NCBI GenBank assembly: GCA_903940125.1
Contig: CAJAJL010000077.1
Coordinates: 1-64,000 of the forward strand
Source of the DNA: an uncultured Chlorobiaceae bacterium
Lineage (GTDB): Bacteria; Bacteroidota; Chlorobiia; Chlorobiales; Chlorobiaceae
DNA: 64,000 nucleotides
Reading direction: 5' to 3'
Shown: piece by piece, positions 6,353-17,496 of the stretch
Layout of the letters: every line of letters begins with the position of its first letter
How positions within the stretch are numbered: position 1 is the stretch's first letter
The notes under the pieces: model-generated
The model's database searches: none
Seen by the model: only the letters and a program-made list of their open reading frames with translations
What the model was told of the DNA's origin: nothing
Program-made: the position numbers and the translations under genes

Positions 6353-9153
6353 GCAATAATCAACTCGCACTCTTTCTGACTGCCGATCCGGAAAAAAAAA
6401 TCGAAGTGAACACACCGCAACTTGAAAAGCCTGCCCTTTTTCTGCTTGATGGGATGGCTATGATCTACCGCTCCTTTTTTGCCTTGCAACGAGCAGGCAT
6501 GACCAGCCGGGAGGGAATGCCTACAGGCGCGATCTACGGATTTGCATCAGCACTCTTTAAAATCTTTGAAACCTATAAACCGCACTATCTGGCGGCTGTT
6601 TTTGACAGTAAAGAAAAAACTTTTCGCCACGATATCTATCCCGCTTATAAAGCCAATCGTCAGACTCCGCCGGAAGATCTGATCATACAGCTTGATGCCG
6701 TGTTTGAACTGCTTGAGGCTCTTGATATCCCACTTGTCAAAGCCTCCGGTTATGAGGCTGACGATCTTATTGGAACTGCTGCCCGAAAATTCGAAGAGAC
6801 TTGCCAGGTTTATATTGTCACTCCGGACAAGGATCTTGCACAGCTGGTACATGACGGAGTAAAAATCCTCAGGCCCGGTAAAAACCAGAATGAGCTTGAA
6901 CTGCTCGGGCAAAAAGAGATCATTGAACAATTCGGAGTAGTACCTGAACTGTTCATCCAGTTTCTGACGCTGACCGGCGACACCTCAGACAACATTCCGG
7001 GAGCGAAAGGGATTGGACCTAAAACGGCTTCCTCCCTGTTGGGTAAATACGGATCCCTCAAGAACATCTATACGCATCTTGACGAGATTTCCCCAAAAAA
7101 CCGCCAGAGCCTCGAAGAGTTTCAACCGAAACTCGATCTGATAACCAAGCTGGTTACCATCCGTACCGATCTGCAGATTGATGTTACCCTTAAAGAACTT
7201 GAGTGTGGAGAACCGGACCGGACCAAACTTTTACCTTTGCTGCAAAAGTTCGGGCTCAAGACCATTATATCCAGACTCCCGGTTGTGTTCAATGATTATG
7301 CACAACCAACCGATCCTCCGGAAAACAAAGAGCCTGCACTCCGGTCACCGCAAATCGGTGCCGACTATGCTCTCGTCGATACGTCAGAAAAACTGAATGA
7401 CCTTTTACGCTCACTGAAAAGCGCCAAACGGGTTGCAGTCGATACGGAAACAACAAGTCTGGATACGTTTGAAGCTGAACTGGCCGGAATGTCATTTTCA
7501 ATTGAAGCAGGAAAAGCCCGTTTTATTTTGTTTAATAACGGTGCTCTTCAAAGAGAGAACACCCTTGAGATATTAAGGCCTATCCTTGAAAATCCATCCA
7601 TACTTAAAACCGGGCAAAATCTCAAATACGACATTCTGGTCCTGAAAAAATACGGCATTGAACTCTCGCCTGTGGGTTTTGATACCATGCTGGCCAGCTA
7701 TGTACTCAACCCTGAAGAACAGCACAATCTCGATGATATGGCTGCCCGTCATCTCGGTTACAGGACAACCACCTTTGACGACCTCCTTATCGGAACCGGA
7801 AAAACAAAAGTGAAAATTTTCGACTTAGACCCAATTAAGCTCTCTGACTATGGCTGTCAGGATGCCGATCTGGCCCTTCAGCTTGAAGATGTGTTCCAAA
7901 AAAAACTCGAGGGTGAAACAGAGTTGCGCTGGATATGCGAAAATATAGAATTTCCACTTGTTGCCGTCCTTGCAGCAATGGAGTATGAAGGAATATGCAT
8001 CGACTCCAAAAGTCTTGAACAAGCATCCGAAGCTGCAACAATAGAGCTGGAGAGGCTGACAGAAAAGATTTATGCCGAGGCAGGCACTGTGTTCAATATT
8101 GATTCACCCAAACAGCTTGCACATATACTGTTCAATGTTTTGGCACTGCCGCCAAAAAAAACAACAAAAACGGGCTTTTCGACCAATGTCGAAGTGCTTG
8201 AGGAGCTTGCGCCACTTCACCCCGTTGCAGGTGACCTCCTCGAATACCGTAGTCTACAGAAGCTTAAAACAACCTATATCGACGCTCTGCCTAAGATAGT
8301 AAATCCTCGAACAGGCAGACTGCACACTTCGTTTAACCAGCATATTACTGCAACAGGCAGATTATCCTCTTCAAAACCCAACCTGCAGAACATTCCTATA
8401 CGTACCACGCTCGGAAAAGAAATTCGCAGGGCATTCATACCCTCAGCTCCTGATAAATGGCTGCTCTCCGCAGATTATTCCCAGATTGAGCTACGGATTG
8501 CCGCTGAAATATCAGGCGACCCTCAGCTCCTTGACGCATTCCGCAACCATGAAGATATCCATGCGGCAACCGCAAGAGTGATTTTCGGAACCATGGAGAT
8601 TGACACTGATATGCGGCGCAAAGCGAAAGAGGTGAATTTCGGGGTACTATACGGCATCATGCCTTTCGGCCTTTCAAAGAGACTCAATATTACCCAGAAA
8701 GAAGCGAAAGTTATTATCGACACCTACATTTCAAAATATCCCGGACTGTTCGATGCGCTGCAGAACATTATAGAAGCCGGAAGAAAAAATGGCTATGTGT
8801 CTACTCTTCTTGGAAGACGCCGTTATATCGCTGATCTCAACAGTCGGAATACAAACCTGAAGAAAGCGGCTGAAAGGGCTGCCATGAATACCCCGATCCA
8901 GGGCACAGCTGCCGATATCATTAAATGCGCAATGATCCTCTGCAGTCAGCGCATGCACGATGAGAAAATGAAATCCATCATGCTTCTGCAGGTCCATGAC
9001 GAACTGCTCTTTGAAACAACTGATGAAGAAAAAAAGCCGCTTTCAGTTCTGATTGAAAAAGCAATGATTGATGCTGCAATAATTTGCGGACTAAAAACCG
9101 TACCAGTAGAAGTTGATACCGGTATTGGAAAAAACTGGTTTGAAGCCCACTAA
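6349..9153 (+). CDS. polA: DNA polymerase I
   Basis: This is a full-length three-domain enzyme of 934 residues for Okazaki-fragment maturation and repair. The 5'-3' nuclease domain spans about 25-320 (LFLLDGMAMIYRSFFAL, SGYEADDLIGT, GDTSDNIPGAKGIGPKTA). The 3'-5' exonuclease appears active: DTETTSLD near 365, then NLKYDILVLKKYG and YGCQDADLAL. The polymerase domain has SADYSQIELRIAAEIS near 708, KEVNFGVLYG, and QVHDELLFE near 883. The start ATG overlaps the pheA stop. Retention of proofreading residues is worth noting, since many bacterial PolA have lost them. Confidence 0.97.
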   Translation: MSNNQLALFLTADPEKKIEVNTPQLEKPALFLLDGMAMIYRSFFALQRAGMTSREGMPTGAIYGFASALFKIFETYKPHYLAAVFDSKEKTFRHDIYPAYKANRQTPPEDLIIQLDAVFELLEALDIPLVKASGYEADDLIGTAARKFEETCQVYIVTPDKDLAQLVHDGVKILRPGKNQNELELLGQKEIIEQFGVVPELFIQFLTLTGDTSDNIPGAKGIGPKTASSLLGKYGSLKNIYTHLDEISPKNRQSLEEFQPKLDLITKLVTIRTDLQIDVTLKELECGEPDRTKLLPLLQKFGLKTIISRLPVVFNDYAQPTDPPENKEPALRSPQIGADYALVDTSEKLNDLLRSLKSAKRVAVDTETTSLDTFEAELAGMSFSIEAGKARFILFNNGALQRENTLEILRPILENPSILKTGQNLKYDILVLKKYGIELSPVGFDTMLASYVLNPEEQHNLDDMAARHLGYRTTTFDDLLIGTGKTKVKIFDLDPIKLSDYGCQDADLALQLEDVFQKKLEGETELRWICENIEFPLVAVLAAMEYEGICIDSKSLEQASEAATIELERLTEKIYAEAGTVFNIDSPKQLAHILFNVLALPPKKTTKTGFSTNVEVLEELAPLHPVAGDLLEYRSLQKLKTTYIDALPKIVNPRTGRLHTSFNQHITATGRLSSSKPNLQNIPIRTTLGKEIRRAFIPSAPDKWLLSADYSQIELRIAAEISGDPQLLDAFRNHEDIHAATARVIFGTMEIDTDMRRKAKEVNFGVLYGIMPFGLSKRLNITQKEAKVIIDTYISKYPGLFDALQNIIEAGRKNGYVSTLLGRRRYIADLNSRNTNLKKAAERAAMNTPIQGTAADIIKCAMILCSQRMHDEKMKSIMLLQVHDELLFETTDEEKKPLSVLIEKAMIDAAIICGLKTVPVEVDTGIGKNWFEAH

Positions 9154-9236
9154 TCATTGATTTATAAAAAAAAGTTTATTTATATTTGTCCATCATTCAC
9201 GACTGCCCCTTTTAAGGCAAACTATCCGGATCCTGC

Positions 9237-10019
9237 ATGTCTTCAACAAAAAAGTTCATAAATCTCCCTGAACTCGGAAGAAAAGTGCGGGCATTGCTTA
9301 TTCCTCACCTATCGATAGATAATTTTCTCTTTTCTCTTGCTATCCTCTCCTCACTTTTTTTAGCACCTTACCCTTTGTCTGCTGAAGAAAAACAACCAGT
9401 CGATAGCAATCAGAACAACACCGCCGTCAGTACGACCGAAGGATTACTGGCAAGCACTGAGCAAATGATAGAGCAGCTGATTCAACAGCTTGAACTTCAG
9501 AATGAAAAACCCATTGAAAAAGCTGAGCTCACTGAAAATCCCAACCCGACCTCTTTTTTTTCAAGCATACCCAATATCAGACCTGTCAAGGGATCAATTA
9601 CCAGCAATTTCGGTATCAGGGTACACCCGGTCTATCATGTTCCCCTTTTTCATGCTGGAATCGATTTTTCTGTATCTGAAGGCACAAGAGTGCAATGCAC
9701 AGGTGATGGAATTGTCGCTTATTCAGGCTATGAAAAGGGATATGGGCAAAAAGTCACCATAAACCATGGCTACGGCTATAAAACCATCTATGCCCATCTG
9801 TCAAAATCGCTGGTACGCCAAGGTCAGAAAGTAAAACGCGGTGATGTCATTGCGCTGTCAGGAAATACCGGTGTATCGACCGGGCCGCACATGCACTACG
9901 AAGTACACAAGAACAATGTTATAGTCAATCCGACTGCGTATTTCTTTGATGGAATAAATCCGGATAAGTTCATCACAAGACAAAAACCTGCACCTGACGA
10001 AATAGACAATAACTCTTAA
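9237..10019 (+). CDS. M23 family metallopeptidase (LytM-like)
   Basis: The 260-residue protein has an N-terminal hydrophobic segment (FLFSLAILSSLFLAPYPLSA) that acts as a signal peptide or anchor, then a linker, then an M23 domain. Zinc-ligand motifs are visible: HAGIDFS near 139 (HxxxD) and HMHYEV near 220 (HxH). The catalytic set is complete, so it should cleave peptidoglycan cross-bridges in the periplasm or take part in envelope division. It precedes a DUF2795 gene and an outer membrane assembly gene on the same strand. Confidence 0.9.
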   Translation: MSSTKKFINLPELGRKVRALLIPHLSIDNFLFSLAILSSLFLAPYPLSAEEKQPVDSNQNNTAVSTTEGLLASTEQMIEQLIQQLELQNEKPIEKAELTENPNPTSFFSSIPNIRPVKGSITSNFGIRVHPVYHVPLFHAGIDFSVSEGTRVQCTGDGIVAYSGYEKGYGQKVTINHGYGYKTIYAHLSKSLVRQGQKVKRGDVIALSGNTGVSTGPHMHYEVHKNNVIVNPTAYFFDGINPDKFITRQKPAPDEIDNNS

Positions 10020-10043
10020 CCTGAATAAACCAATCGACGTAGT

Positions 10044-10271
10044 ATGTACTGGAATTTAGACCTTGCCCGTTATATAGCCGACGCACCATGGCCCGTCACA
10101 AAAGATGAACTCATTAATTATGCGAACAGAACAGGAGCACCGCAACAGGTAATCGAAAATCTGACGGATCTTCCTGAAAGTGATGATATGTATGAAAGCC
10201 TTGATGAAATATGGCCTGACTATCCTACTGATGAAGACTTCGGCTACAGTGATGAAGAGCCATTAACATAG
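10044..10271 (+). CDS. DUF2795 domain protein
   Basis: This 75-residue acidic protein resembles the DUF2795 family. The pattern TKDELINYANRTGAPQQVIENLTDLP is followed by an Asp/Glu-rich tail. No function is established for the family. It begins 24 bases after the M23 gene and ends just before the putative GTG start of the BamA/TamA-like gene, so the three probably share a transcript. Confidence 0.75.
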   Translation: MYWNLDLARYIADAPWPVTKDELINYANRTGAPQQVIENLTDLPESDDMYESLDEIWPDYPTDEDFGYSDEEPLT

Positions 10272-10290
10272 GAAAACGGAACTCAGTTCA

Positions 10291-12524
10291 GTGTTTTTTT
10301 TTTACCAACTACCTTCTTCGCCAGAGCAAAAGCTTGTGGTCTTTTAGCTCTTTTTCTGCTCTGTACCATACCGGTATATAGTCAGTCACTCATTACCGTT
10401 GAGAACCAGTCTCCGAAATCACTGTATGCCCGCAAGATCCGCTTTACGGGCAATAAAGCGATAAGCAATGAAGAGCTAAAGCAGGTTATTGCCACCTCTG
10501 AACACACATCATTTCTTGGACTCGGTCTGTTCGGAGGAGCGTTTAAACCCTTCAAGCCAGAGGAGTTTGAAAAAGACCTGGCCCTCATAAAAAAGCTCTA
10601 TACCTATAAGGGTTACTTCTTTGCAAATGTGAATTCCACGATTGCAAAGAAAGGAAACGGTCAAATGGTGGATCTGAACATAATGATCCATGAAAATGAA
10701 CCATCGAAAATTGATTCACTGAAATACGAAGGGCTTGACAAGATATCAAGGGAACTTAAAGCCCATTATCTTGATGAACAACGTCTTAAAACCAGTGATA
10801 TTTTTTCGGTTGAGCGACTGATTGATGAAAGGAATCGCACCATTTCATTTTTCAAAGAAGAGGGTTATGCTTTTTTTCATGAAGACAGTATCCGAATCAA
10901 GGTTGATACTGTTGGAAATCGTGCCGGAATCCTGTTCAGGATAAGTCTTCCCGACCGGCTTACCTATGGACCAGTCCATGCTGTTGTACACAATCCCATA
11001 AAGAGCGACTCAACGTCTGGGGAAAAAACGTTTACAAAGCATAACATCACCGGCAAAATTATTGGGAAACAAAATTTATCCGCTGATCTTATTACATACC
11101 CTGTTGCATTCCGTCCAGGCCAGGTTACCCGCCAGAGTCTCGAACAGCGAACCCTTCAAAATTATGGCATAACCAATATTTTTTCGTCCATCTTTATCAG
11201 TCCTGACTCGGTCCGTTCCGGAGAACTCTACACCACCATACATCTTGAAACCGCACCAAGACACCAGATAGAACCAAAATTACTGGTTGACAACCGTTAC
11301 GGCTCCCTCTTTTTTGCTGGTTCACTTGCATACGAAAACAAAAACCTGCTTGGGGGAGCAGAACAATTCCATACCTCTACTGAGTTCGGCACTCAGGTTG
11401 GCGACCGCAACAGTGTGCTTGAAAACCTGAATCCTGACCAATACACGAAGGTGATTCCCTATGAATTCAATCTAAAAAGCAGCATGAACATGCCGGTTCT
11501 TAAAAAACCGGGCAACTCCTATGCAGTTACAGCCGAATACGCAAGTACCATACAGCCTGTGCTTCTTTCTACCCAGAACGGACTGCTTCGGGGAACCTAC
11601 AGTGCCAGGCTGAGTCCGAAATCACGACTTAATTTTGATTTTTTTGAGTTTGAATTAGTGAAAAATGATTCTCTCAGAGGCTTTAAACAACTTTTCAAAA
11701 CCAGTCTTGCAAAAAATATCGGCATTGACCCATCCAATGAAGCCGCTGTAAAAACAGGATTGGACAGCCTGCTTAAAACCCATTTTGACCAGACCTTCAG
11801 GCTTCGTTACAACTACACAAACCGTCAAACTGTTCTGCCGGCAAAAACCATCTGGAACATAGACCTTCTCCTTGAAGAGTGCGGAACGATACCCTGGCTG
11901 ATCGACAAATATATTGACAGAAAAAATTACATCGGATTCACCAGCCAGGATCCCCAGATATTCGGGACAACATATACCCAGTATATCAAAATTGCTCCGG
12001 GAGTGAGCTTTATTGAAAACATTTCACCACAAAACCAAATTGCCGGAAGAATGGACGTTGGATGGATGGAACCATGGGGAAAAGCTGAAACAACCCCTCA
12101 AGAACGACGTTTTTATGCCGGCGGGGCAAACAGTCTGAGGGGATGGCTTTTCAACACCCTTGGACCCGACAACAGTCCAAGCAACGCTGCAGCAAATTTC
12201 GGAGCTGACATCAAACTTGAACTTAATCTTGAATACCGTCTTAAATTTTTCAAGCTCTTCCGTCAATCTTCCGGAATAACTCTCTTTTCCGATATGGGAA
12301 ATATATGGGACAGAACCGGTCCATATGCGTTTACCCTTAAATCCATGGTCAATAATTACGCCCTTGATGCGGGTATTGGCCTGAGGATAGGATCTCCTAT
12401 AGGACCTTTCCGTTTTGATTTTGCCTATAAACTGCGTGATCCAACTGAAACTGAAGCCTGGCGGATTTCGACATGGAAACTTAAAGACTTTACCTTCAAT
12501 TTTGGAATTGGTGAAGCTTTTTAA
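10291..12524 (+). CDS. BamA/TamA-like outer membrane protein (5' frameshift at a T10 tract)
   Basis: The coherent frame opens right after the preceding stop and encodes a signal peptide (CGLLALFLLCTIPVYSQS), POTRA-like repeats (YARKIRFTGNKAISNEELKQ) and a C-terminal surface-antigen barrel ending TFNFGIGEAF. It functions in inserting or exporting outer membrane proteins. No ATG, GTG or TTG exists in this frame before 10629, which lies inside a POTRA domain. A GTG at 10291 with an AGGA-like site upstream would fit perfectly if the following T run had 11 rather than 10 bases. The coordinates given therefore include a one-base frameshift; with an eleventh T the product is 744 residues. Confidence 0.85.
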
Positions 12525-12570
12525 TTATTTGGCGAGGTTAATCTTTTTTCACGATTAAGGACGTATTATC

Positions 12571-13236
12571 ATGCATGCACCATCAACGCTTCTGGCACCT
12601 TCCATTTTATCCGCCGACTTCACTAACCTCAAGCGCTCGATAGAGATAGCCGAAAACGCGGGAGCAGACTGGATACACTGCGATATTATGGACGGAAACT
12701 TTGTCCCCAACATCACTTTCGGGCCATTCATTGTTCAAGCGATTGCAGCATGCACATCTCTTATTATCGACACTCATCTGATGATTGCTGCTCCAGACCG
12801 TTTCATAGAGGATTTTGTCAAAGCAGGTTCTCACCAGATCACTGTTCATCAGGAAGCCTGCCCGCATCTTCACCGTACGATTCAGTTCATCAAAAGCCTG
12901 GGCGTCAAAGCAGGTGTCTCAATCAATCCGGCGACACCGGTCTCGACACTCGAGTCCATTCTCCCGGATCTCGATCTGGTTCTTCTGATGTCAGTTAATC
13001 CCGGATTCGGAGGACAGAAGTTTATCCCCTCATCGATTGGAAAAATTCAACAGCTCCACAAGATGCGCACGCAGTTGAATCCAAACATGATCATCGCCAT
13101 TGACGGCGGCATAACGGAAGATAATGCTCAGGCTGTTGTTTCGGCAGGCGCCGATGCCTTGATTGCCGGTACGGCATTTTTCAAATCGGATAATCCGTTA
13201 AAAAGTGCATCTGCAATAAAGGCTATGACCAGATAA
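12571..13236 (+). CDS. rpe: ribulose-phosphate 3-epimerase
   Basis: This 221-residue TIM-barrel enzyme interconverts ribulose 5-phosphate and xylulose 5-phosphate in the pentose phosphate pathway. The metal-ligand and active-site motifs are all present: [47 protein letters not shown] and [11 protein letters not shown]. The 3' end overlaps the convergent trpC gene by 14 bases. The length is normal. Confidence 0.96.
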   Translation: MHAPSTLLAPSILSADFTNLKRSIEIAENAGADWIHCDIMDGNFVPNITFGPFIVQAIAACTSLIIDTHLMIAAPDRFIEDFVKAGSHQITVHQEACPHLHRTIQFIKSLGVKAGVSINPATPVSTLESILPDLDLVLLMSVNPGFGGQKFIPSSIGKIQQLHKMRTQLNPNMIIAIDGGITEDNAQAVVSAGADALIAGTAFFKSDNPLKSASAIKAMTR

Positions 13237-14002
13237 TATCACGAAGTTCAGCACTTGTATGCAGCCCTTCTCCTATCAGCACGGCATCAAACGATGCCTG
13301 CCTGATAAGAGCAATATCAGCAGCGGTTTTCATGCCGCTTTCCGCAACAGCAACAACCTCGGAAGGAATAAATGGCCGAAGCTTAATTGATGTCTCCAGC
13401 TTGAGGGAAAAGTCATTCAGATCCCTGTTGTTGACTCCGATCATCAGAGCACCTTTTTCAAGAGCTCTGTCAAGCTCTTTACGGTCATGCACTTCTACAA
13501 GAACATGAAGACCTATGCTCAGCGCCAACTGAAGATAATCGCCAAACTGGCACGGATCAAGCGCAGCTACGATAAGCAGAACAGCATCCGCTCCGATCAG
13601 GCGGGATTGAAAAATCTGGGATTCATCAATAATGAAATCCTTGCGAAGTACAGGCAGGGAGAAAGAACGGCTGACTATCTGAAGATAGTCGTTGGAACCC
13701 TGAAAAAAATTGCGATCAGTCAACACGGAATACGCTGCAGCACCAAGTTCTCCATATCGCCGGGCAATGGCCACAGGATCAAAATCTTTGACAATAAGGC
13801 CACGGGAAGGTGATGCTTTTTTGATTTCGGCAATCAGCTTTAATCCTCCATCTCTGCTCCTGAGTGCTCCTGTAAAATCGCGGGTCGAAACAAGAGAGCC
13901 CTGTCGTTCAACATACTGAAGTGAGGGTTTCTCTTTTTTCAGTTCCTGTATTTCGCGCTGTTTTTCCTCTAATATCCTGGTGAGATAGGTCATAACATTC
14001 AT
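13223..14002 (-). CDS. trpC: indole-3-glycerol phosphate synthase
   Basis: The enzyme closes the indole ring in tryptophan synthesis. The 259-residue protein carries the catalytic Lys and Glu motifs [54 protein letters not shown] and VLIGEGLH. It is a stand-alone gene, not fused to TrpF. Its ATG overlaps the carB stop by four bases, an unusual tryptophan-pyrimidine pairing that suggests coupling with carB. Confidence 0.96.
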   Translation of the reverse strand: MNVMTYLTRILEEKQREIQELKKEKPSLQYVERQGSLVSTRDFTGALRSRDGGLKLIAEIKKASPSRGLIVKDFDPVAIARRYGELGAAAYSVLTDRNFFQGSNDYLQIVSRSFSLPVLRKDFIIDESQIFQSRLIGADAVLLIVAALDPCQFGDYLQLALSIGLHVLVEVHDRKELDRALEKGALMIGVNNRDLNDFSLKLETSIKLRPFIPSEVVAVAESGMKTAADIALIRQASFDAVLIGEGLHTSAELRDIIWS

Positions 14003-15477
14003 TCAGCTGCAGCCAATTCCCTGAGATCACTTTCAAGCTCAACAATCTGGCAGATATTATCCAGAAACCAGGGGTCTATACCTGTAGACTTATGAACCTC
14101 TTCAATGGTTGCACCGGCCTGGAAGGCATAACGAAGATAAAATATCCGGTCAGCTTTCGGTATCTTGATTTTTTCAAGAATATCCTCTTTTGCAAACTTT
14201 TTCTGCTGCTGTGTCATATCAAGCACATTCATGATATCCTTACCGTCTGACCCGAGTCCGGCACGACCGATTTCAAGACCACGAAGCGACTTTTGCAGAG
14301 CTTCTCTGAAATTTCTTCCAAAAGCCATCACCTCGCCAACGGACTTCATCTGAACACCGAGCCGGGCATCAACATTCTTGAACTTCTCAAAATCCCAGCG
14401 GGGAATTTTGACGACACAGTAATCAATTGCGGGTTCAAAACTAGCCGGAGTAGTTTTTGTTATATCATTAAGAATCTCGTCCAGAGTATACCCAACCGCA
14501 AGTTTTGCAGCAACCTTAGCAATTGGAAAACCGGTTGCCTTTGAAGCCAGAGCTGAACTCCGTGATACACGGGGATTCATCTCAATCACCACAATACGGC
14601 CGTTCACTGGATTAATAGCAAACTGGATATTGCTGCCGCCGGTCTCGACACCGATCTCCCTGATAATCCTTATTGATGCATCCCTGAGTTCCTGATACTG
14701 GCGGTCCGTGAGCGTCTGGGCCGGAGCAACGGTAATACTGTCGCCGGTATGCACACCCATTGGATCAAAATTCTCAATAGAGCAGACGATAATCACATTA
14801 TCCGCCAAATCGCGAATAACCTCAAGCTCAAACTCTTTCCATCCAATCAAACACTCCTCAACAAGCACTTCGCTGATAGGACTTTCGGCAAGTCCCCGGC
14901 GCACCGCTTCATAATAGTCAGCTTTTGTCTCTGCAAACCCGCCGCCGGTCCCGCCAAGCGTAAAAGACGGACGGATCACAATTGGAAGACCAATCTCGTC
15001 TAGCGCTTCTTTCGCCTCTTTTTCGTTGCGGACAAAAAAACCTTTGGCCATTTCAAGACCGATTTTTTTCATCGCTGTGCTGAAAAACTCACGATTTTCA
15101 GCTTTTCTGATCGCACGAAGCTTAGCTCCGATCAGTTCAACTCCGTTACGTTCAAGAATTCCAGATTCAGCAAGACTTACAGCAATATTCAGAGCAGTCT
15201 GGCCACCCATAGTCGGCAGCAAAGCATCAGGTTTTTCACGTTCTATAATTTTCTGTACGTATTCCGGTGTAATCGGTTCGATATAGGTTGCATCAGCCAA
15301 CTCTATGTCAGTCATGATGGTTGCCGGATTGCTGTTCACCAGCACAACACGGTATCCATCTTCCTTAAGAGCGCGGCACGCCTGAGTACCGGAATAATCA
15401 AACTCACAGGCCTGACCGATCACTATAGGACCGGCACCAATCACTAAAATCGACTTTATATCTTCCCGCTTTGGCAC
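13999..15477 (-). CDS. carB: carbamoyl-phosphate synthase large subunit, N-terminal half
   Basis: This 492-residue protein matches only the first half of a typical large subunit of about 1070 residues. It has the first ATP-grasp domain ([53 protein letters not shown]), which makes carboxyphosphate, and an oligomerisation domain after about 400. The C-terminal ATP-grasp and allosteric half is not in the window. Such splits are known in green sulfur bacteria and some archaea. The end is a clean stop, so I treat it as a real split gene and not a truncation. Confidence 0.93.
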   Translation of the reverse strand: MPKREDIKSILVIGAGPIVIGQACEFDYSGTQACRALKEDGYRVVLVNSNPATIMTDIELADATYIEPITPEYVQKIIEREKPDALLPTMGGQTALNIAVSLAESGILERNGVELIGAKLRAIRKAENREFFSTAMKKIGLEMAKGFFVRNEKEAKEALDEIGLPIVIRPSFTLGGTGGGFAETKADYYEAVRRGLAESPISEVLVEECLIGWKEFELEVIRDLADNVIIVCSIENFDPMGVHTGDSITVAPAQTLTDRQYQELRDASIRIIREIGVETGGSNIQFAINPVNGRIVVIEMNPRVSRSSALASKATGFPIAKVAAKLAVGYTLDEILNDITKTTPASFEPAIDYCVVKIPRWDFEKFKNVDARLGVQMKSVGEVMAFGRNFREALQKSLRGLEIGRAGLGSDGKDIMNVLDMTQQQKKFAKEDILEKIKIPKADRIFYLRYAFQAGATIEEVHKSTGIDPWFLDNICQIVELESDLRELAAAE

Positions 15478-15566
15478 GTTAATTCCCGTGTTTAATACTT
15501 GCTGAGCTTTAAAAAAAAGTAATGTACAAAATAATTATAGAGTTTATGTTCCACAACCGGACCAAA

Positions 15567-15998
15567 CTACTCAACCACTCGAATCTGTTCCTGGTGGAAC
15601 CCTCCCGAATCCCGCCTCAACCAGGCCGTCACCTCTTTTGGCTGTGCATTCACCAGTGAAATAATCAGCAGCGTATGACCGGCCCTGGCAAAATCAACAT
15701 CGTGAAGCGATGGAATAGCGGGAGAATTAATATGTGAATGATAGGAACCTATAATTTCGTATCCGATTCTTCCGGCTTCCCGCTCCACATCAAGGAACTC
15801 TTTGTGGGAGATCTCAAACCCATGTTCCTTTCCATGATAGAGACAATTCCTGCAAGGGGCAACCTCGTATACTATATTTTCAACATTCCCCCTGTGATCA
15901 ACACTTTTTTTCCCGACAAGCAGCCCGCAACATTCATATGGCAACTCCCGAAAAGCCTGTTCCTGAATAATCTCAAATTTTCGGCGGAATAGTTTCAT
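15567..15998 (-). CDS. JAMM/MPN domain metallopeptidase-like protein (M67 family)
   Basis: This 143-residue single-domain protein has the JAMM signature: a Glu in ELPYECCGLL near 20, then SYHSHINSPAIPSLHDVD near 85-97, holding the HxH and S-x5/6-D zinc site. Bacterial family members cleave isopeptide or C-terminal bonds, for example to release ubiquitin-like sulfur carriers such as in cysteine or molybdopterin synthesis. No sulfur-carrier or ThiF-like gene is adjacent, so the substrate is unknown. The following purD is on the same strand. Confidence 0.85.
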   Translation of the reverse strand: MKLFRRKFEIIQEQAFRELPYECCGLLVGKKSVDHRGNVENIVYEVAPCRNCLYHGKEHGFEISHKEFLDVEREAGRIGYEIIGSYHSHINSPAIPSLHDVDFARAGHTLLIISLVNAQPKEVTAWLRRDSGGFHQEQIRVVE

Positions 15999-16020
15999 TG
16001 AACAACCAGTAACTGAAAAA

Positions 16021-17310
16021 TTAAAGTGCCTTGGCTCCTATATCTGTTCTGTAATACGCTCCTTCAAAACCAATTTTTTTCACTGCAAGATATGCAAGAT
16101 CAATACTTTCTTTGAGGTTTTCACCAAGAGCGGTAACGGAAAAAACCCTTCCGCCGGCTGTCGTAAGTCTTCCTTCTTTACAGGATGTTCCGGCATGAAA
16201 CACCAGACAATTGTCCATCTCAGCAACCTCTTCAGCAATGGTGATCTCCCTGCCGGTTTCATAATGATCAGGATAACCGCCGGAAGCGATAACAACTGTT
16301 GCCGCTGATTTCCGGTGCATCTCAAAAGGCACCTCACCAAGTGTTCCATCAACACTTGCCTGAAGGGCTGCAATAAAATCACTTTTTACAAGAGGTAGAA
16401 CAACCTGGGTCTCAGGATCGCCAAGACGCGCATTATACTCAACCACGGAAGGCTCACCTTTGTCAATCATCAAACCGACATACAAAAAACCGGTATAAGG
16501 ATAACCTTCGTCTCTCATGCCCTTAAGCGTAGGTCGAATAATCCGCTCCTCAACCTTCTGCAGTACCTCGGGAGTCACTAAAGGGGCTGGCGCATAGGCG
16601 CCCATGCCACCGGTATTTTTACCGGTATCGCCATTGCCGATACGTTTATGATCCTGAGCCGGGAGAAAAAGCCGGTAGCAGGTACCATCCGTCAGGACAA
16701 AAACACTCGCCTCCTGACCCTGCAGAAAATCCTCAATGACCACTTCATCGGCTGCATCGCCAAAAATACGATCTTCGAACAACTCTCTGATTGCTTTCAG
16801 CGCCTCCTGCCTGTCGAGAGCAATGAAAACACCTTTACCTGCGCATAAACCGCTTGCCTTGATCACCTGAGGATATAAGGTCTCCGGCAACTCGAAACAG
16901 CTCGCTGCTGAATGAAAATCCCGAAAAACATGATAACCGGCAGTCGGAATACTATGACGCTGCATGAATTCCTTGGAAAATACCTTGCTCGACTCGAGCC
17001 GGGCTGCAGCCTGTGTGGGACCGACAACATGCCGGCCGGCGCTGCGGAAAAGATCCACAATGCCAAGCTCAAGCGGCTGCTCAGAACCGATAATGGTCAA
17101 ATCAACATTATTATCGCGAGCAAATGCAAGCAGTTCATCAATCGCGACGGCTTTAAGTGGAACATTTCTAACCTTTCCTCCCATCAGAGCAGTCCCTCCA
17201 TTACCCGGCGCGACAAAAACAACCTCGACACGGTCACTCTCTGCTGCAGCCCAGGCAAGGGCATGCTCCCTCGCACCGCTTCCAATAATCAATACATTCA
17301 TAGCTTTCAA
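16021..17310 (-). CDS. purD: phosphoribosylamine-glycine ligase
   Basis: This ATP-grasp enzyme performs the second step of purine synthesis. The 429-residue protein shows the N-terminal NVLIIGSGAREHALAWA, FSKEFMQRHSIPTAGY, the ATP-binding VIKASGLCAGKGV, and GNGDTGKNTGGMGAYAPAP with EYNARLGDPETQVVLP. Residue count and motif order are normal. The start could be either of two Met codons (MKAMNVLIIG). Confidence 0.96.
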   Translation of the reverse strand: MKAMNVLIIGSGAREHALAWAAAESDRVEVVFVAPGNGGTALMGGKVRNVPLKAVAIDELLAFARDNNVDLTIIGSEQPLELGIVDLFRSAGRHVVGPTQAAARLESSKVFSKEFMQRHSIPTAGYHVFRDFHSAASCFELPETLYPQVIKASGLCAGKGVFIALDRQEALKAIRELFEDRIFGDAADEVVIEDFLQGQEASVFVLTDGTCYRLFLPAQDHKRIGNGDTGKNTGGMGAYAPAPLVTPEVLQKVEERIIRPTLKGMRDEGYPYTGFLYVGLMIDKGEPSVVEYNARLGDPETQVVLPLVKSDFIAALQASVDGTLGEVPFEMHRKSAATVVIASGGYPDHYETGREITIAEEVAEMDNCLVFHAGTSCKEGRLTTAGGRVFSVTALGENLKESIDLAYLAVKKIGFEGAYYRTDIGAKAL

Positions 17311-17496
17311 TGCAGGGACTTGCCGTATTTCAACCTTTTAACCCTTATGGGCCTGTGGTTTTTCGGCATGGTTTATTAAATTACTCCCATCTTTGCGGCT
17401 GACAGCTCCTATATAAATCAAGAGGACTAAAATAAACAATAAAAAAATTATTCCTTTACCACAGGCCTCCTCTACCGGCAAATATCAAATACCTCT

